Below are positions 9,739 to 20,405 of a stretch of DNA of 64,000 nt, one piece after another. This DNA is from Saprolegnia diclina VS20 (lineage: Eukaryota; Oomycota; Saprolegniomycetes; Saprolegniales; Saprolegniaceae). A program made the position numbers and the translations under genes. The notes under the pieces were generated by a model, which had not been told where the DNA came from, searched no databases, and saw only the letters and a program-made list of their open reading frames with translations. How positions within the stretch are numbered: position 1 is the stretch's first letter; every line of letters begins with the position of its first letter. The stretch lies in assembly GCF_000281045.1 (NCBI RefSeq), contig NW_008246136.1, forward strand, positions 133,448-197,447, given 5' to 3'.

Positions 9739-10455
9739 CTAAAACTCCATTTCAGTCACTTGCGTATACGTCGTAGCCTTGACGTCCTCGTCGTCCCCAT
9801 CTTCTTGGCACCGAGCGATTTCCGCCTCACGCAAGCGATACCGACGCCACAGCCAGAACGTTGCGACAGCACAAATCATGCACGTGCAGCCAAGCGCCGC
9901 GCCCAGAATCACGGCCGTATCCGACGGCGGCCTCGACGTGTCTGGGTGCACGTGGCTATGGGTGGTGCCGATGCCAGATACATAGCCTGCCGACCCGCCG
10001 TCGTCCGTTGGGGATGTCGAAGAAGGACTCGGACTGCTTGTTGTCGTGGTGGCGACAGGCGGCGGGGATGTGCTTACGGAATCTCTAGTCGGTGGTACGC
10101 TTGGCGTTGTTGCCGCGGTTGCGCGTTGACTCGTTGGTGTCGGACTCATGGCCCCTGTCGGGTTCATAGCGGCGGCGGTAGGTGCATTGGTGGCTACGCC
10201 GGCGCTCGTCGGTACCCAAGCTGCAGTTGTCGCTAATGGCACGGCCGTCGTCGGAGCAAGCGTCGTTGGAAGGGTCGTTCTCGGCGCCCCAGTGGCCGCG
10301 ACGGCCGTCGTCGGAGTCGGCGTAGTTCTGGGTACCACATCTGACGTCGTCGGCCAAGGCGCCGTCACATTGTCGCCTTGTCCCGCCACGGCGACGATAA
10401 GAAACATAAGAAGCCAAAGGACGTGCCGATACGAGCCATGGTACATCGAACGCAT
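9739..10455 (-). CDS. Mucin-like type I membrane protein (copy 2)
   Basis: Tandem paralogue of 8850-9569. A start at 10455 (MRSMYHGSYRHVLWLLMFLI) is chosen because it gives a good signal peptide; 10473 is an in-frame alternative. The ectodomain is Thr/Pro/Ala-rich (for example PTTLAPTTAVPLATTAAW). The transmembrane stretch is AVILGAALGCTCMICAVATF, followed by WLWRRYRLREAE and an acidic tail ending TTYTQVTEMEF. The membrane segment, WLWRRY and the final TxYxx(L/V)TE core are shared with copy 1, while the ectodomains have drifted. This pattern suggests that the anchor and tail carry the conserved function. Probably a cell-surface protein; ligand and role are unknown. Confidence 0.83.
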   Translation of the reverse strand: MRSMYHGSYRHVLWLLMFLIVAVAGQGDNVTAPWPTTSDVVPRTTPTPTTAVAATGAPRTTLPTTLAPTTAVPLATTAAWVPTSAGVATNAPTAAAMNPTGAMSPTPTSQRATAATTPSVPPTRDSVSTSPPPVATTTTSSPSPSSTSPTDDGGSAGYVSGIGTTHSHVHPDTSRPPSDTAVILGAALGCTCMICAVATFWLWRRYRLREAEIARCQEDGDDEDVKATTYTQVTEMEF

Positions 10456-10473
10456 CGCGATCTCCAAATCCAA

Positions 10474-11101
10474 CGCGTTTCCAAGATCGCGGGTATCCGG
10501 ATGCGCGTCAGGTTCGAGCGTCGGGATCTTCCGAGAGAAGCTTCTGATTCGGGTTCCATTCCCAGCTTCGGCGCAGTGTGTATTTCATAGCACGTGCAAA
10601 CGCAAGTGCAAACTGGGCGCGCTAGAAAGAGCTCTTCTCTACGCGGATGGTGTTGGCCACGATGATGTGGGCCTGTCTGGCTGTGTCTGAGCACTGCGGT
10701 TCGAAACCAGACGTGGTCCCTTGTTGATACAAAGGCTGCAAGACTCAGATTAGTGCAGAAACTACATCTCGTCTTGGCCGAATGCGTTAGCGCAACAGCG
10801 AACGTCACTTTAAACGGGAGTACACCGTGCATGATCTAGACACGATCGACGCGACGACACGAGCCGCGCTCGCCTGTCTACTGTCATTTTTTGTAACGAC
10901 ACCAGTGTCAAGATCCAGTTGGCGCCGTCTGTGACAGGGTGGGACCGAGCCAACCATGTTCGATCAATGCTGCTCCGACGGCGGTGGCGTCGCAGATAAG
11001 TGCCCCGTCGGAGAAGACAGGACTTGAAGACAGGCGTCCAACAATGCTGCGAAGGCGATCACTCTTGCATTTTCCGGCCAGTCCACAGCATCCTTGCATC
11101 A
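10474..11101. other. Intergenic, divergent promoters
   Basis: No gene is seen. This stretch separates the minus-strand mucin gene from the plus-strand ZIP transporter and presumably holds both promoters. The sequence GTATCCGGATGC near 10495 is a half-match to a palindrome seen elsewhere in the window. Confidence 0.4.
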
Positions 11102-12166
11102 ATGGGCCTCCGTGACCAGCTCTACATTCTCGTTCTAGCGCTTCTCCTCTGGAGTGGGCCCGCGCACGGCCACAGTCACGGCGGTGGTGGCGACGAGCAC
11201 GGTGTGTGCGGCGAAGTCGAAGGCGACCCGGACACGTACGACACCAACTTGCACATCGCGGCGGCGTTCATCGTCTTTGCCGCGTCCATCATGGGCAGTA
11301 TGCTCCCGGTCATGAGCGCGTACGTCCCGTGGCTGCACAGCAGCACCACAGGCATGGAGATGCTGAGCTCGTTTGGCTTTGGTGTCGTCATCTCGACAGC
11401 TTTTGTGCACATGATTCCACCCGCCATTGCCACGCTCAACAACCATTGTCTCGGTCTCGACTACTCGGGCATTGCCATGGTCATCGTGCTGGCGACCATC
11501 TACCTCATGCAGCTGCTTGAAACGGAGCTCGTCATCGCCCTCACCAAGTACACGTCTGGCAAGTCCAACGATACCAACCAGCGCGTGCTCGAGTCTGGAA
11601 TCCTCTCGACGCCGCCGCGGTCCCCCCACGTCGGCCATTCCCACGGCGTCATCGCGTCGGGGCCGAGTGACGAAGAGACGGCGATGCGCCAGAAAATCTC
11701 AGTGCTTATTTTCGAGGCCGGCGTCGCTGTCCACTCGATCATCATTGGCGTCGAGCTGGGCGTGAGTTCGGGCGACGAGTTTACGACGATTTTGATTGCG
11801 ATTTGCTTTCACCAGTTTTTCGAAGGCGTCGCCGTCGGTAGCTCGGCCGTCTCGGCCTTCTCGGAGATGAAGACGCTCGTCCTCTCTGCGTTTGGGTACT
11901 CGCTCACGACGCCCGTCGGTGTCGTCATTGGCATCCTCATCTCGAGCACGTACAGCGATACGTCGACGACCGCGCTCTGGGTCAAGGGCACGTTTGATGC
12001 GATCGCCGGTGGTATCCTTGTCTACACGGGCATCGTCGAGCTCGTGACGTACCACTACACGACCAACCCCGAGTTCCACAAGAAGAACTTCACGGGCCGC
12101 GGCCTCAACTACATGTGTCTCTACCTCGGGTCGGCCGCCATGGCCATTGTCGGCAAGTGGGCATAA
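11102..12166 (+). CDS. ZIP-family zinc/metal transporter
   Basis: A 354-residue single-exon transporter importing Zn2+ or related divalent metals into the cytosol. It has a signal-like first helix (LYILVLALLLWSGPAHG), a His-rich extracellular stretch (HSHGGGGDEHG), then the ZIP helices: AAAFIVFAASIMGSMLPV, SFGFGVVISTAFVHMIPPA and IAMVIVLATIYLMQLLE. A variable loop contains HVGHSHG. Helix IV carries AGVAVHSIIIGVELG and helix V carries CFHQFFEGVAVGSSA, the paired His/Glu motifs forming the binuclear metal site. The start at 11102 is preferred over an in-frame ATG at 11000 because it directly precedes the signal-like helix. The C-terminus ends MAIVGKWA. Its length is typical of plant/fungal-type ZIPs. 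Confidence 0.93.
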   Translation: MGLRDQLYILVLALLLWSGPAHGHSHGGGGDEHGVCGEVEGDPDTYDTNLHIAAAFIVFAASIMGSMLPVMSAYVPWLHSSTTGMEMLSSFGFGVVISTAFVHMIPPAIATLNNHCLGLDYSGIAMVIVLATIYLMQLLETELVIALTKYTSGKSNDTNQRVLESGILSTPPRSPHVGHSHGVIASGPSDEETAMRQKISVLIFEAGVAVHSIIIGVELGVSSGDEFTTILIAICFHQFFEGVAVGSSAVSAFSEMKTLVLSAFGYSLTTPVGVVIGILISSTYSDTSTTALWVKGTFDAIAGGILVYTGIVELVTYHYTTNPEFHKKNFTGRGLNYMCLYLGSAAMAIVGKWA

Positions 12167-12451
12167 AATCTGCGGCTATCTAACTCCATTAAATGTTCAA
12201 AATGTCTGATTTCCAACGGAGTCCTCGGATACCGCTCTCCGATAGTATACGATCCATGCACTCGTGGAATCGCGATGCCATTGCTGGTCTCCACCCAAGA
12301 GACTTGATATCTCCACCCAGATCTCCAGCAGCTCAAGTCATTCGTCAAGCACCAGTGATCGAGAGACTCAAATGGAGCGAAATGTATTGCCAGGCCCGAC
12401 CTTCCACACCAGACCGCGAGTTAGTTGCTCATCTGAAATTGTGGGCGCGAA
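12167..12451. other. Convergent 3' intergenic region
   Basis: About 285 bp between two genes ending towards each other. No coding character is seen. Confidence 0.4.
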
Positions 12452-14109
12452 TTAGCCAGTTCGAATCCGAACGCTGCTGCCGACGACGGTTGTAGCGTAC
12501 GACCCAAACGAAGACATGGACTCGAGCGCGGTTCGCGCCGTGTCGAGGCCAAAGATACCCACAGACTGTCGGTCGAATGCATCGCTGCCCGACGCAGTCG
12601 AGTCGGTGGACCCAGATCGCACGCGGCGTGGTTCTTGTGCGAGTTTGGGCAGTGCCCGACTGGAGAGAAGAACGATCTTGTCTTCGTTGTCGTTGACAGT
12701 GTCGTGGGGCGGGCTGGGTACGACACACCCGCCGCGGACCGTGTAGATGGCGGACCGCGCCATGTCTACAGTTTGCTTGACGATATCCGGTCGTAATTCT
12801 ACGCCACAGTACCGTCGCTGAGAGACGTTCGACGGGCGACCGCGTCCGTCGGTGGACAGTAGCAGTTGGTGCAGACGCGGACCTTCTTGGTGACGAGCGT
12901 CGACGTCGCGACATGGACGTGGGCACACTTTGTGCAGGCAATCTATTGGAGTGGTTTGGGAGTAGTTCGGGTCATGTTCCTACTTGGTGGCAAAAGTAGC
13001 ACTGGAGCTTTTGCGAGAGGAGTTTAAACGCGCCAAAGCACACGTCGCAGTACGACGCATTGGCTCGATACGGCGCGGGCGACGACAACCGGCGCTGCCG
13101 GACGAGGCGCGACTGCACGTCATCGGCACAAAAGTAATCTTCGAGGTTGAGCATCTGGGCAAGTATGGATTAACGCATTGCGTAAAACGCCAGTCAAGGT
13201 CGAATACCCAGTACCTCGCCCACGATCCGCTCCATGACCTTACGCCCAAGNNNNNNNNNNNNNNNNNNNNNNNNNNNNNNNNNNNNNNNNNNNNNNNNNN
13301 NNNNNNNNNNNNNNNNNNNNNNNNNNNNNNNNNNNNNNNNNNNNNNNNNNNNNNNNNNNNNNNNNNNNNNNNNNNNNNNNNNNNNNNNNNNNNNNNNNNN
13401 NNNNNNNNNNNNNNNNNNNNNNNNNNNNNNNNNNNNNNNNNNNNNNNNNNNNNNNNNNNNNNNNNNNATCGAGTGGATAATGCGCACAAACCCGTTCCGG
13501 ACCTGCCCGCTCTCGTCCACGACGGCCACGTCGCGAAGACACTAAAGTGTCAAGCTAGGGTTGGCAAGGACATGTGACGACTAACGTGTACCTCCAAGTA
13601 GCACGTGTCGCGCTTCGCAAGGACGCCCTTACCCAAGAGAGTGCTCTGCATCGCGGCCCAAAGAATGCTCGTGACGCGGAAGCTCGTCGACCGCGACTGC
13701 TCGAGCGAGTAGAGCACCACGCGATCCAAGAGCGTTTGACTGGCGACTGTACCAAACGTCCGGAGCTGCTTGGGCGTCGCCACGTCATAGAACGTGTGGA
13801 GCTGGTCATAGGACGTGGCGATCTGTGAAACGCCCGTGACTGCGTCGATCTCGGAGCGGTAGAGGTCGGTGCCCCAGTGCAACTACAGAACTGAACGTTG
13901 ACGAAAGCATACGGCCGTCGAGAACGAACATGAGCTACGCGCTTGGTGCGGGGATGGGCCATCACTTTGGTCGTTGGCAGCTTTGCCGTGGCGAGCGCCG
14001 TTGCGATTGCGTCTGTGCAGACCTGATCGGCCAGCAACCGCAGTTGCGTCGCCTCGAGCGAGGACAAGGGCGGACACTCGAAAAAGCCCGGTGGCAGCGG
14101 CAAACTCAT
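12452..14109 (-). CDS. START-like/FYVE-type zinc-finger protein (interrupted by gap)
   Basis: A multi-exon gene of the large oomycete group of START-like plus FYVE-like proteins. It starts MSLPLPPGFFECPPLSSLEA, a typical N-terminus of this group. The lipid-binding START-like part includes ATSYDQLHTFYDVATPKQLR, TLLDRVVLYSLEQ and VVDESGQVRNGFVRIIHSI. The run of Ns (13251-13467) removes about 70 codons. After it come IVGEVLGIRP and LNLEDYFCADDVQSRLVRQR, then the zinc finger: CDVCFGAF, LQCYFCHQ, CTKCAHVHV and VCTNCYCP, four CxxC-like pairs as in a FYVE/RING-like fold. The C-terminal tail is Ser-rich (SGSTDSTASGSDAF) and ends SSVRIRTG. Likely endosomal lipid binding. The missing stretch prevents a complete model. 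Confidence 0.75.
13251..13467. other. Assembly gap (Ns)
   Basis: A run of 217 unknown bases inside the START-like domain of the gene above. Confidence 1.
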
Positions 14110-16450
14110 GCAGGTAGAACGTCGCAAAATACACACTGGCACAACCCCAGACAGTGCGAGCGGCTACTCCTACAACCGGAGCAAAGTTGTGTTGTGGCTG
14201 GATGAGTTGTTCGTGGTCGTCCTACTCTCACCAAAGGAATGGCAGTGATGGATAGTGTGAGGTTCAAAGACCTTGGCGACATGGCCTTGCCAAGTGAATC
14301 GAGATGGATAGTCGCACCGGCCTTGCCAAAGAAGCACTTGGATACATAGATACATTATTGGTCTAGAGTCTGCCGTCCACTCGAGGGGGCGCGCCGAAAG
14401 CCTTGGCTGGGCACACCCAACTCGAGCCGGCTCAACGTGCTTTCAACGACAAAGTGGGAAGAGAGCTGTGATGCACGGACCTGTAGCGTCAACCCTTGCA
14501 CTTTGCTGCTCGAGTGTCGTAGCACTAGAAGAATTTTGCGTATTTTGCGCTGTATCCCTGGCTGATGATGCTTCATCTCGCGCACAACCCGCGCAATGAC
14601 GCTGATGAGGGGCGCTTGTTCATGAGAATGTCTAAATCCACGCAACTACATGTTGCCTGTGACTTCAACATCGTACAGCATTTGCATTTTCTCCATGTTT
14701 TTTGGGTGTACACCTAGTCCCTCGAGCCTATGATAACGCTAATGCCTAGTATACACGCATACATGGAGACTATCATTTTTCTAACGTTATTGCCGTCCAT
14801 GGGGCTGCGGTTGGGCACCGTCACCAAAACGTTCTATCCCCTGGTGTCAGATTCTAGACCTTGTTCATCGCACGATTAACGTTTTGTGTACAAAGTGCAA
14901 TCTCGGTTGGGATTCGTATCGGCGGTGGACGGACGACCATCATGGTGCTCAGCTCGGTCTTCGTGACGGACGGAAAAGTGCAATCTCAAAGTGCAATCTC
15001 AAAGTGCAATCTCAAAGTGCAATCTCAAAGTGCAATCTCAAGATGTTGGCCATTTTGCCATGATGGACTGCATTCGATCGGTCGTCGTTTCAAGAAGCAA
15101 CATTGGCCAGTTGGTGCATATGATCGGCACCTCAAGAGTGGCAGGACGACGGCATTACGCACGACCGTTCTTTTCGGGACTCTTTGGTGCAGCTTGCTGT
15201 CCAGCGCAGCGCCGCTGACGTGGTGCGCATCACCTGCACAAGGCCCGTGTGCCTCAACGATCCATTCTCAGCGCACCTGGCTTGCACCCGTCTCCACCCC
15301 ACGTCTTTGTTGTCCGACTTTGCATTACGGTAGGATGTACAGTGTACAGTTGGATGGCCTCGGGCGCAACCTTCAGTGCATCGGTGCTGCTCGTGAATGC
15401 ACTTGAAGTGCCGCCAACACGCGCGAATCAGCGTGGAATGGTTTTCTTCGTATGGGTATTGCTGATCCGCCATTTCCAAATGCACATATCGCCCACCAAG
15501 CTCGGACAGAGAACCTTCGTTTGCTCCAGGTGGGGTATCTGATCCCAATAGCACGATCGGCTCTGTCGTGACGCCACGTCGGCGGCAGCTGCGATTGGCA
15601 CAGGTTGGCAGCGTATAAATAGCGAGAGCGAGCCAGGAGGCGCACTGGCCTTCAGCAGCATTCGAGGCCGGCGTCCCTTGGGCTGGCGTCGGCGTCGTCC
15701 CCCCGATCGACCTCACTTCGAACTTCGAGTTGAATCGCGCCACGGAGTGCCACCCGACATATTAATATTCCAAAAATAAAATAAATGAATAAAAGGCGCA
15801 CGAATCACGCGTGGACGCTGGCGGAGATCGCAATCCGCGGTCGAATGGGAACAGGTGCGTGTATATATACCTAGCTTCACGCGCATGGACTTCAAGAACC
15901 CTTTTCTATTGGCCTCCATGCTTTTTGCAGCGTACGTGTAGTGCATTCAACACGCCACAAAAAGCCCCGTCTGACACATGCGGTTGATGGCCCGGGTTTG
16001 CTCCGTTGGCACATCATTGAACGAGTAGCGCAATCCATGGAACGACCCTTCTCTTAGTACCTCGCGTTCGAATTCTTGCTACATCAAGTAGCCGACAATG
16101 ATAGTGGTCGTCTCCATTGCTGAAGGGGTCGTGGCCCATTGATAGCTCCCGTTGATGACACTGCGGCTCCGTCGTGTTACGAGCGCCACGGTGACCACGA
16201 GGGCTGCAGTTGCAACAGTTCGAGCGCCTTCAGAGAGCCATAAATGTATAGAGAAGAGAGGATGCCGGGCAGCTCCTGACCTCTTGGTCGTTGGTGTTGT
16301 CGACGCGACGCGCGTTTTGGCACCAAAAGCGGATCCAAAATGCAAAAAAATACGAATAAAAATGCGCACGCGTTTCATTGGCCGTGGGTTTATAAAATCG
16401 AAGTTTTGCTGGTCAAGTTGGGATTTCTCCTTCAGTTTGCAATCCGTGCT
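14110..16450. other. Gene-poor stretch with two repeats
   Basis: No convincing gene is seen in 2.3 kb. It contains a 13-bp tandem repeat (14975-15039) and one copy of a dispersed repeat (about 15126-15203) also found at 2871-2966. Several open frames of up to 200 codons exist on the minus strand near 15132-15743, but they show no recognisable domain and are not supported. Confidence 0.45.
14975..15039 (+). repeat. 13-bp tandem repeat, five copies
   Basis: Five perfect head-to-tail copies of AAAGTGCAATCTC. A sixth GTGCAATCTC lies upstream near 14896, suggesting that the array grew from a local seed. Confidence 0.95.
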
Positions 16451-18427
16451 ATGGCCGACGCCATTCTGAGCCCGCGCGGGAAGCGCCCCGTCGTGGCGCC
16501 TGCCAAGCGCCAGGAAGACGTCGCCAAGGAGCTCGTCGAGCAAGTACGTCCGAGCGCGCCTCCTCTTGGCATGCTAAGCCTGGCGTTTAGGAAATCGAGC
16601 TGCTCGGCTGTGGCCGCTTCCACGTCCGCATGGCCTGGTACGTACGCGCGACCTCGATGGTAGCATGCCCACACCGCGTGTAGCATTCTTGGGCTTGGCA
16701 ACGCCGCCGACGCCGTCGAGATCCTCTCGATGGGCTACATCCTCGGGTCGTACCCGGAGCCCATGACCGGCTGGGAGTCGAGCCTCGTCTCGTCGTCTGT
16801 CTTTGTCGTACGTACTCTTGCCCCCTCGCTATGACAAAATTCTGACTATGGCACAGGGCATGCTCATTGGCGGTGTCGTCGGCACGGTCTTGGGCGACCA
16901 GTACGGCCGTCGCGTGCTCATGCTGGCATCGCTCGCGCTCAATGGCTGCTCGGGCCTCTGCGCCGCGTTCAGCCCGGATTTGAGCTACATGGTCTTCTTC
17001 CGCCTTCTCGCTGGCGTTGGTGCGTCTGCTTGTCGTCTTATCTTGTTCGTCCTAATGACCAAGTAGGCATCGGAGGTATTGCGCCGATGCTGTTTGCGGT
17101 TTGCCTCGAGCACGTGCCGCAGTCGGCGCGGGGCAAGTACATTACCATTATCTCGGCGTTCTGGATGGTGGTACGGACTCTGCCATTTGAAACGTAGGCT
17201 TTCTGACTCACAATATCCTTAGGGCTCGATCTTTACGGCGTGCTTGGCGTGGACGATGATGGGGTGCTATTGGGGCACGGATGAGCGCATCATGGACGTG
17301 TCGTGGCGCACGTTTAGCGCGACGGCGAGCATCCCGGCCTTCATTGCGTGCGGGCTGACGTATGCCTACGTGCCCGAGAGCCCGCGGTACCTCGTCGCCA
17401 AGGGCTACCTCAAGGAGGCGTCCGAGACGCTCGCCTACATCTACGCTGTCAACGGCTCGTCGCGCATGCCGGCCTTCCTGTATGCTCTATGTGCTCAACC
17501 ACGTGGCCTTATCGCGTGTTATTAGGGGCCCGGACGACGACCGGCTTAGTGTCGACCAAGTCTCGGCGTCGCACCAGCTGCAGACGCGCCGGGACTCGCT
17601 CACGTGGTACGACCGGTGGAGTCTGCTCTTGACGACGCCGGCGCCGTCGTCGAGCTTTGATTTGCGCTTTACGACCTTGTTGCTGCTCGTGTCGACCTTT
17701 TGTCTCAGCTTTGGTAGACAATATTTGTGTTGACAGCCGCCAACCCAATGACTAGGCTCGTACGGGATCTCGACCTGGATCACGCGCGTGTTTCAGTCCA
17801 CGAACGTGCACAACCCGTACGCCAACGACATTTTGTACGCGTCGGCCGCGCTGCCCGGCAACCTGATTGGGTACAACCTTGATACAATCTTGATACACAC
17901 TTGATACGCAAAGAGGCTCATCGAACGAATAGGCTGTTCCTTGTCGACACGTGGGGCCGCCGGCCGCTCTTTGCAGCGTCGCTCTTCCTCTCGGCGACCT
18001 GCGGCTTTGTGTTTTCGCTCAACAGCTCGGCCCACGAAGGCTTCATCGTGGCCATCTGCTGCCTCTTCCAAGCCGGCACGACCATGGCGTGGATCGGCGT
18101 ACGTCCTCGTCCTCGCGAAACGTCAGGATGACTGATGCGCACGATGTGTAGTACGATGTCATGTCGGCCGAAGTGTACCCGCTCAACATGCGCGTCTCGG
18201 CGCTGTGCTTCTTGAGCTCGACCGGTCGCCTCGGTGCGACCTTTGCGCAGCTCGTGAACGGTCTGCTCATGGGCCCGCCGGCGCACATTGAAGCGCTGCT
18301 GCTCGTGACGACGACGGTCATGGCTATCGGTGGCGTCGCAGTCCTCTTCCTCCCGGAAACCGAGGACTTTGACGAGCCCAACGATTTGCCGCAGCGGCAT
18401 GCCGAGACGCACCCGCTCTTGGCGTAG
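16451..18427 (+). CDS. MFS transporter, SVOP/sugar-porter type
   Basis: A gene with about ten 40-60 bp introns encoding roughly 480 residues. It starts MADAILSPRGKRP. After a cytosolic lead (EIELLGCGRFHVRM) the first helix has LGLGNAADAVEILSMGYI, the signature of SVOP/SV2-like and phosphate/sugar MFS proteins. Then come GMLIGGVVGTVLGDQYGRR (motif A between helices 2 and 3), FFRLLAGV and GIGGIAPMLFA, with YVPESPRYLVAKG at the end of helix 6, the sugar-porter PESPR motif. The second half includes SYGISTWITRVFQ, VDTWGRRPLFAAS, AEVYPLNMR and LPETEDFDEP, which match the PETKG region. The C-terminus ends HPLLA, a dileucine sorting signal often found in endolysosomal transporters. The substrate cannot be read from the sequence. 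Confidence 0.88.
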
Positions 18428-18489
18428 TCGTCCCATACTGTAGGAATATATGAAAACGGAACCAGCTACGTGTTGCCGTGCGTTGGATA

Positions 18490-19095
18490 TCAGTCGAGGA
18501 CGACGGTCGTCTCGTCCGCGAGCTCGGGCATCGCGATGAACTCCGAGTCGGTCTCGTCGTCGTCCACAATGTACCTAGGATGATGTCGGACAGGCGCATG
18601 AGGGCGTCGCCGGCAGCATGCGCGAGAGACACAGATCGAGACCCTAGCTTCCACGGCAAGACCTCGAGGAGCTGTCCGTGCTGGAGTCGGTACGGGATTG
18701 CGTGCTCTAGCTCGGCGACGGGTTGCATGAGATGCCAGCGACACGTCGAATCGGTCTTCGGCCTGTCCACGCACCGAGGCGAATGCCATTGAGACGCGTG
18801 CCATTGTAGCTCAGGTCTGTCACAAGGCGTGTCATGTGGCCAGCGCGCTCCAGCGCGCAGTGGGCGCGGCTGATGTACGAGAGGTCGATGCTTGGGTGGG
18901 GCGCGATGCCGGCGAGCGCGTTGAGGAACATCTCGCGCCCGAGGACGACGCTAGCTCGCAGCGTGGCATCGGCGGCGCAGCATGGAGGACGTACCGGTCG
19001 TAGTCGTCGAGGTTGATCTCATGGAGGCCCGCGGCTTGGAGCGCAGCGAGGATCGCCGGCGTCGTCGCAGTCGTCTCGTTCAAGCACAAGCGCAT
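18490..19095 (-). CDS. FHA-domain protein
   Basis: A four-exon gene of about 145 residues built almost entirely of one FHA phosphothreonine-binding domain. The start at 19095 gives MRLCLNETTATTPAILAALQ. After a first intron the domain has VVLGREMFL (the G-R pair), DLSYISRAHCALERAG (S-R-x-H) and VTDLSYNGTRLNGIRL (N-G), i.e. all the phosphopeptide-contact residues of a working FHA domain. A further intron joins RL to EHAIPYRLQHGQLLEVLPWK, the last strands. The acidic tail DDDETDSEFIAMPELADETT follows a 69-bp intron. Expected role: reading phosphothreonine in signalling or DNA-damage pathways. It differs from the two degenerate FHA-like domains of the gene at 38153-39653. Confidence 0.78.
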
Positions 19096-20228
19096 CGCGA
19101 TCGTTGAAGAAAAAAGAATGATCGGTCGTCGTTCTTTTAAATACGTTAAACCTATAAAAGACAGGCAGGTGTGATATACTATACCGATATTCATCGACGT
19201 AATAAATGGTGGTTCGTCGATGATACATCGTGTTTCGTCATTTATTAGCTCTGTACGAATAAATGGTCGAGTGAACACTATTTATGTGCTTCATCGACGG
19301 AACGGACACTATAACCAGGACACGCATCAATGTGAGCACGATTTAGAGTGGCTGGTACAGCGTAGTGCATGCCTCTGGTGGCACTCACCATCGCGATTTC
19401 TGCTCTACAGCTAATAAGGCTGCCTACCTGGGCCAGCGTAGCAGGTATGGATCATGTGAATCAGCCCAGTGAATGTGTGCTCGGGCACATTCGTTGCTTC
19501 CTTCGCCCATGGCCCGCCCATTGCCCGGGAGGGCATCCTCGGAGATAAACTGTCAGATATTATATTTTGATGTCACTAGAAGTAGTCCCTCTGACATTTG
19601 CAATGGAGCGCGATAAATCCAGGTTGCTTGACCGCTTGAAAGATTGAAACATGAGGGATTCTCCACGAATCGGGCGGGATCCTTGGATCCGAATGCCGGA
19701 TCGCCATGCAAGCAAAAGCGCACTACAATCGAATCCCCTGTTGAGGTCCCCACAAATCCAAGAACAGATAGCAATTGCAGCACGGGCTTCGCTGTCCCCG
19801 ACGCCTCAGAGTGTGCATGCAGAGCCCACACCTGGACGGTAGCTGCGGGTGGCGGGGCATGGTATCGCGCTCCATGGCCTCCGTGTGACAGCAGTCGTAG
19901 AGGAGCTAGTAGAGGTGCTACGGTCACCGAATGGAGCCCGCGGCTGTTGCGCTACCTCAACACCATGGTACAGACTGTATTTGAAAGCGTATAGTGGGCT
20001 GCTGAGAGAGCACCACGTGACAGCGTGGTGAGACCATGCGATGTTTTGGAATATACTGCAGAGAAACATATCCGGATATGCAATTGGTGGCTCACAGAAT
20101 AGCGCCTCTGCCGCCACATCAAATGCCATTTTCGAATTTGCGCTGCACAGACAAGATGAATTTAGGACCCCGTGCATCTCGACCCTCACCAGCGCCGCTC
20201 CATGGCGCTGATGCTGTGTGAGCGTGCC
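19096..20228. other. Repeat-rich intergenic region
   Basis: No supported gene. It holds a dispersed repeat copy (19165-19235), short TCGACG/AATAAATGG repeats and, at 20067-20080, the perfect palindrome CATATCCGGATATG. Confidence 0.45.
19165..19235 (-). repeat. Dispersed repeat copy A1
   Basis: Read on the minus strand, CATCGACGAACCACCATTTA and the following TTACGTCGATGAATATCGG closely match the plus strand at 22797-22855. It is one of at least two copies in opposite orientation 3.6 kb apart. Confidence 0.75.
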
Positions 20229-20405
20229 TGCCCTCGACCCACTTCGCCTCGACCTCGACCCCACTTGCCTCGACCTCGACCCCACTTGCCTCGACCTCGA
20301 CCTTGACCTCGACCTTTACCTCGACCTTGACCTCGGCTCGACCTCGACCTTGACCTCGACTTCGACCTCGACCTCGACCCCACCTCGACCTAGACCTCGG
20401 CTCGA
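20229..20405. repeat. TCGACC simple repeat
   Basis: About 175 bp made of CTCGAC/TCGACC/TTGACC hexamers interrupted by CCCACTTGCC. On the minus strand it reads as Gly/Arg- or Ser/Arg-rich translations in every frame, which is a product of the repeat and not a protein. Confidence 0.95.

Noticed and set aside
8980-10236. Plus-strand open frame of 418 codons
   Set aside because: It is antisense to the two mucin-like genes; the low-complexity GC-rich repeats leave the opposite strand open. The minus strand has signal peptides and membrane helices, the plus strand does not.
15132-15743. Minus-strand open frame of 203 codons
   Set aside because: No domain, no matching exon or paralogue, and part of it overlaps dispersed repeat B.
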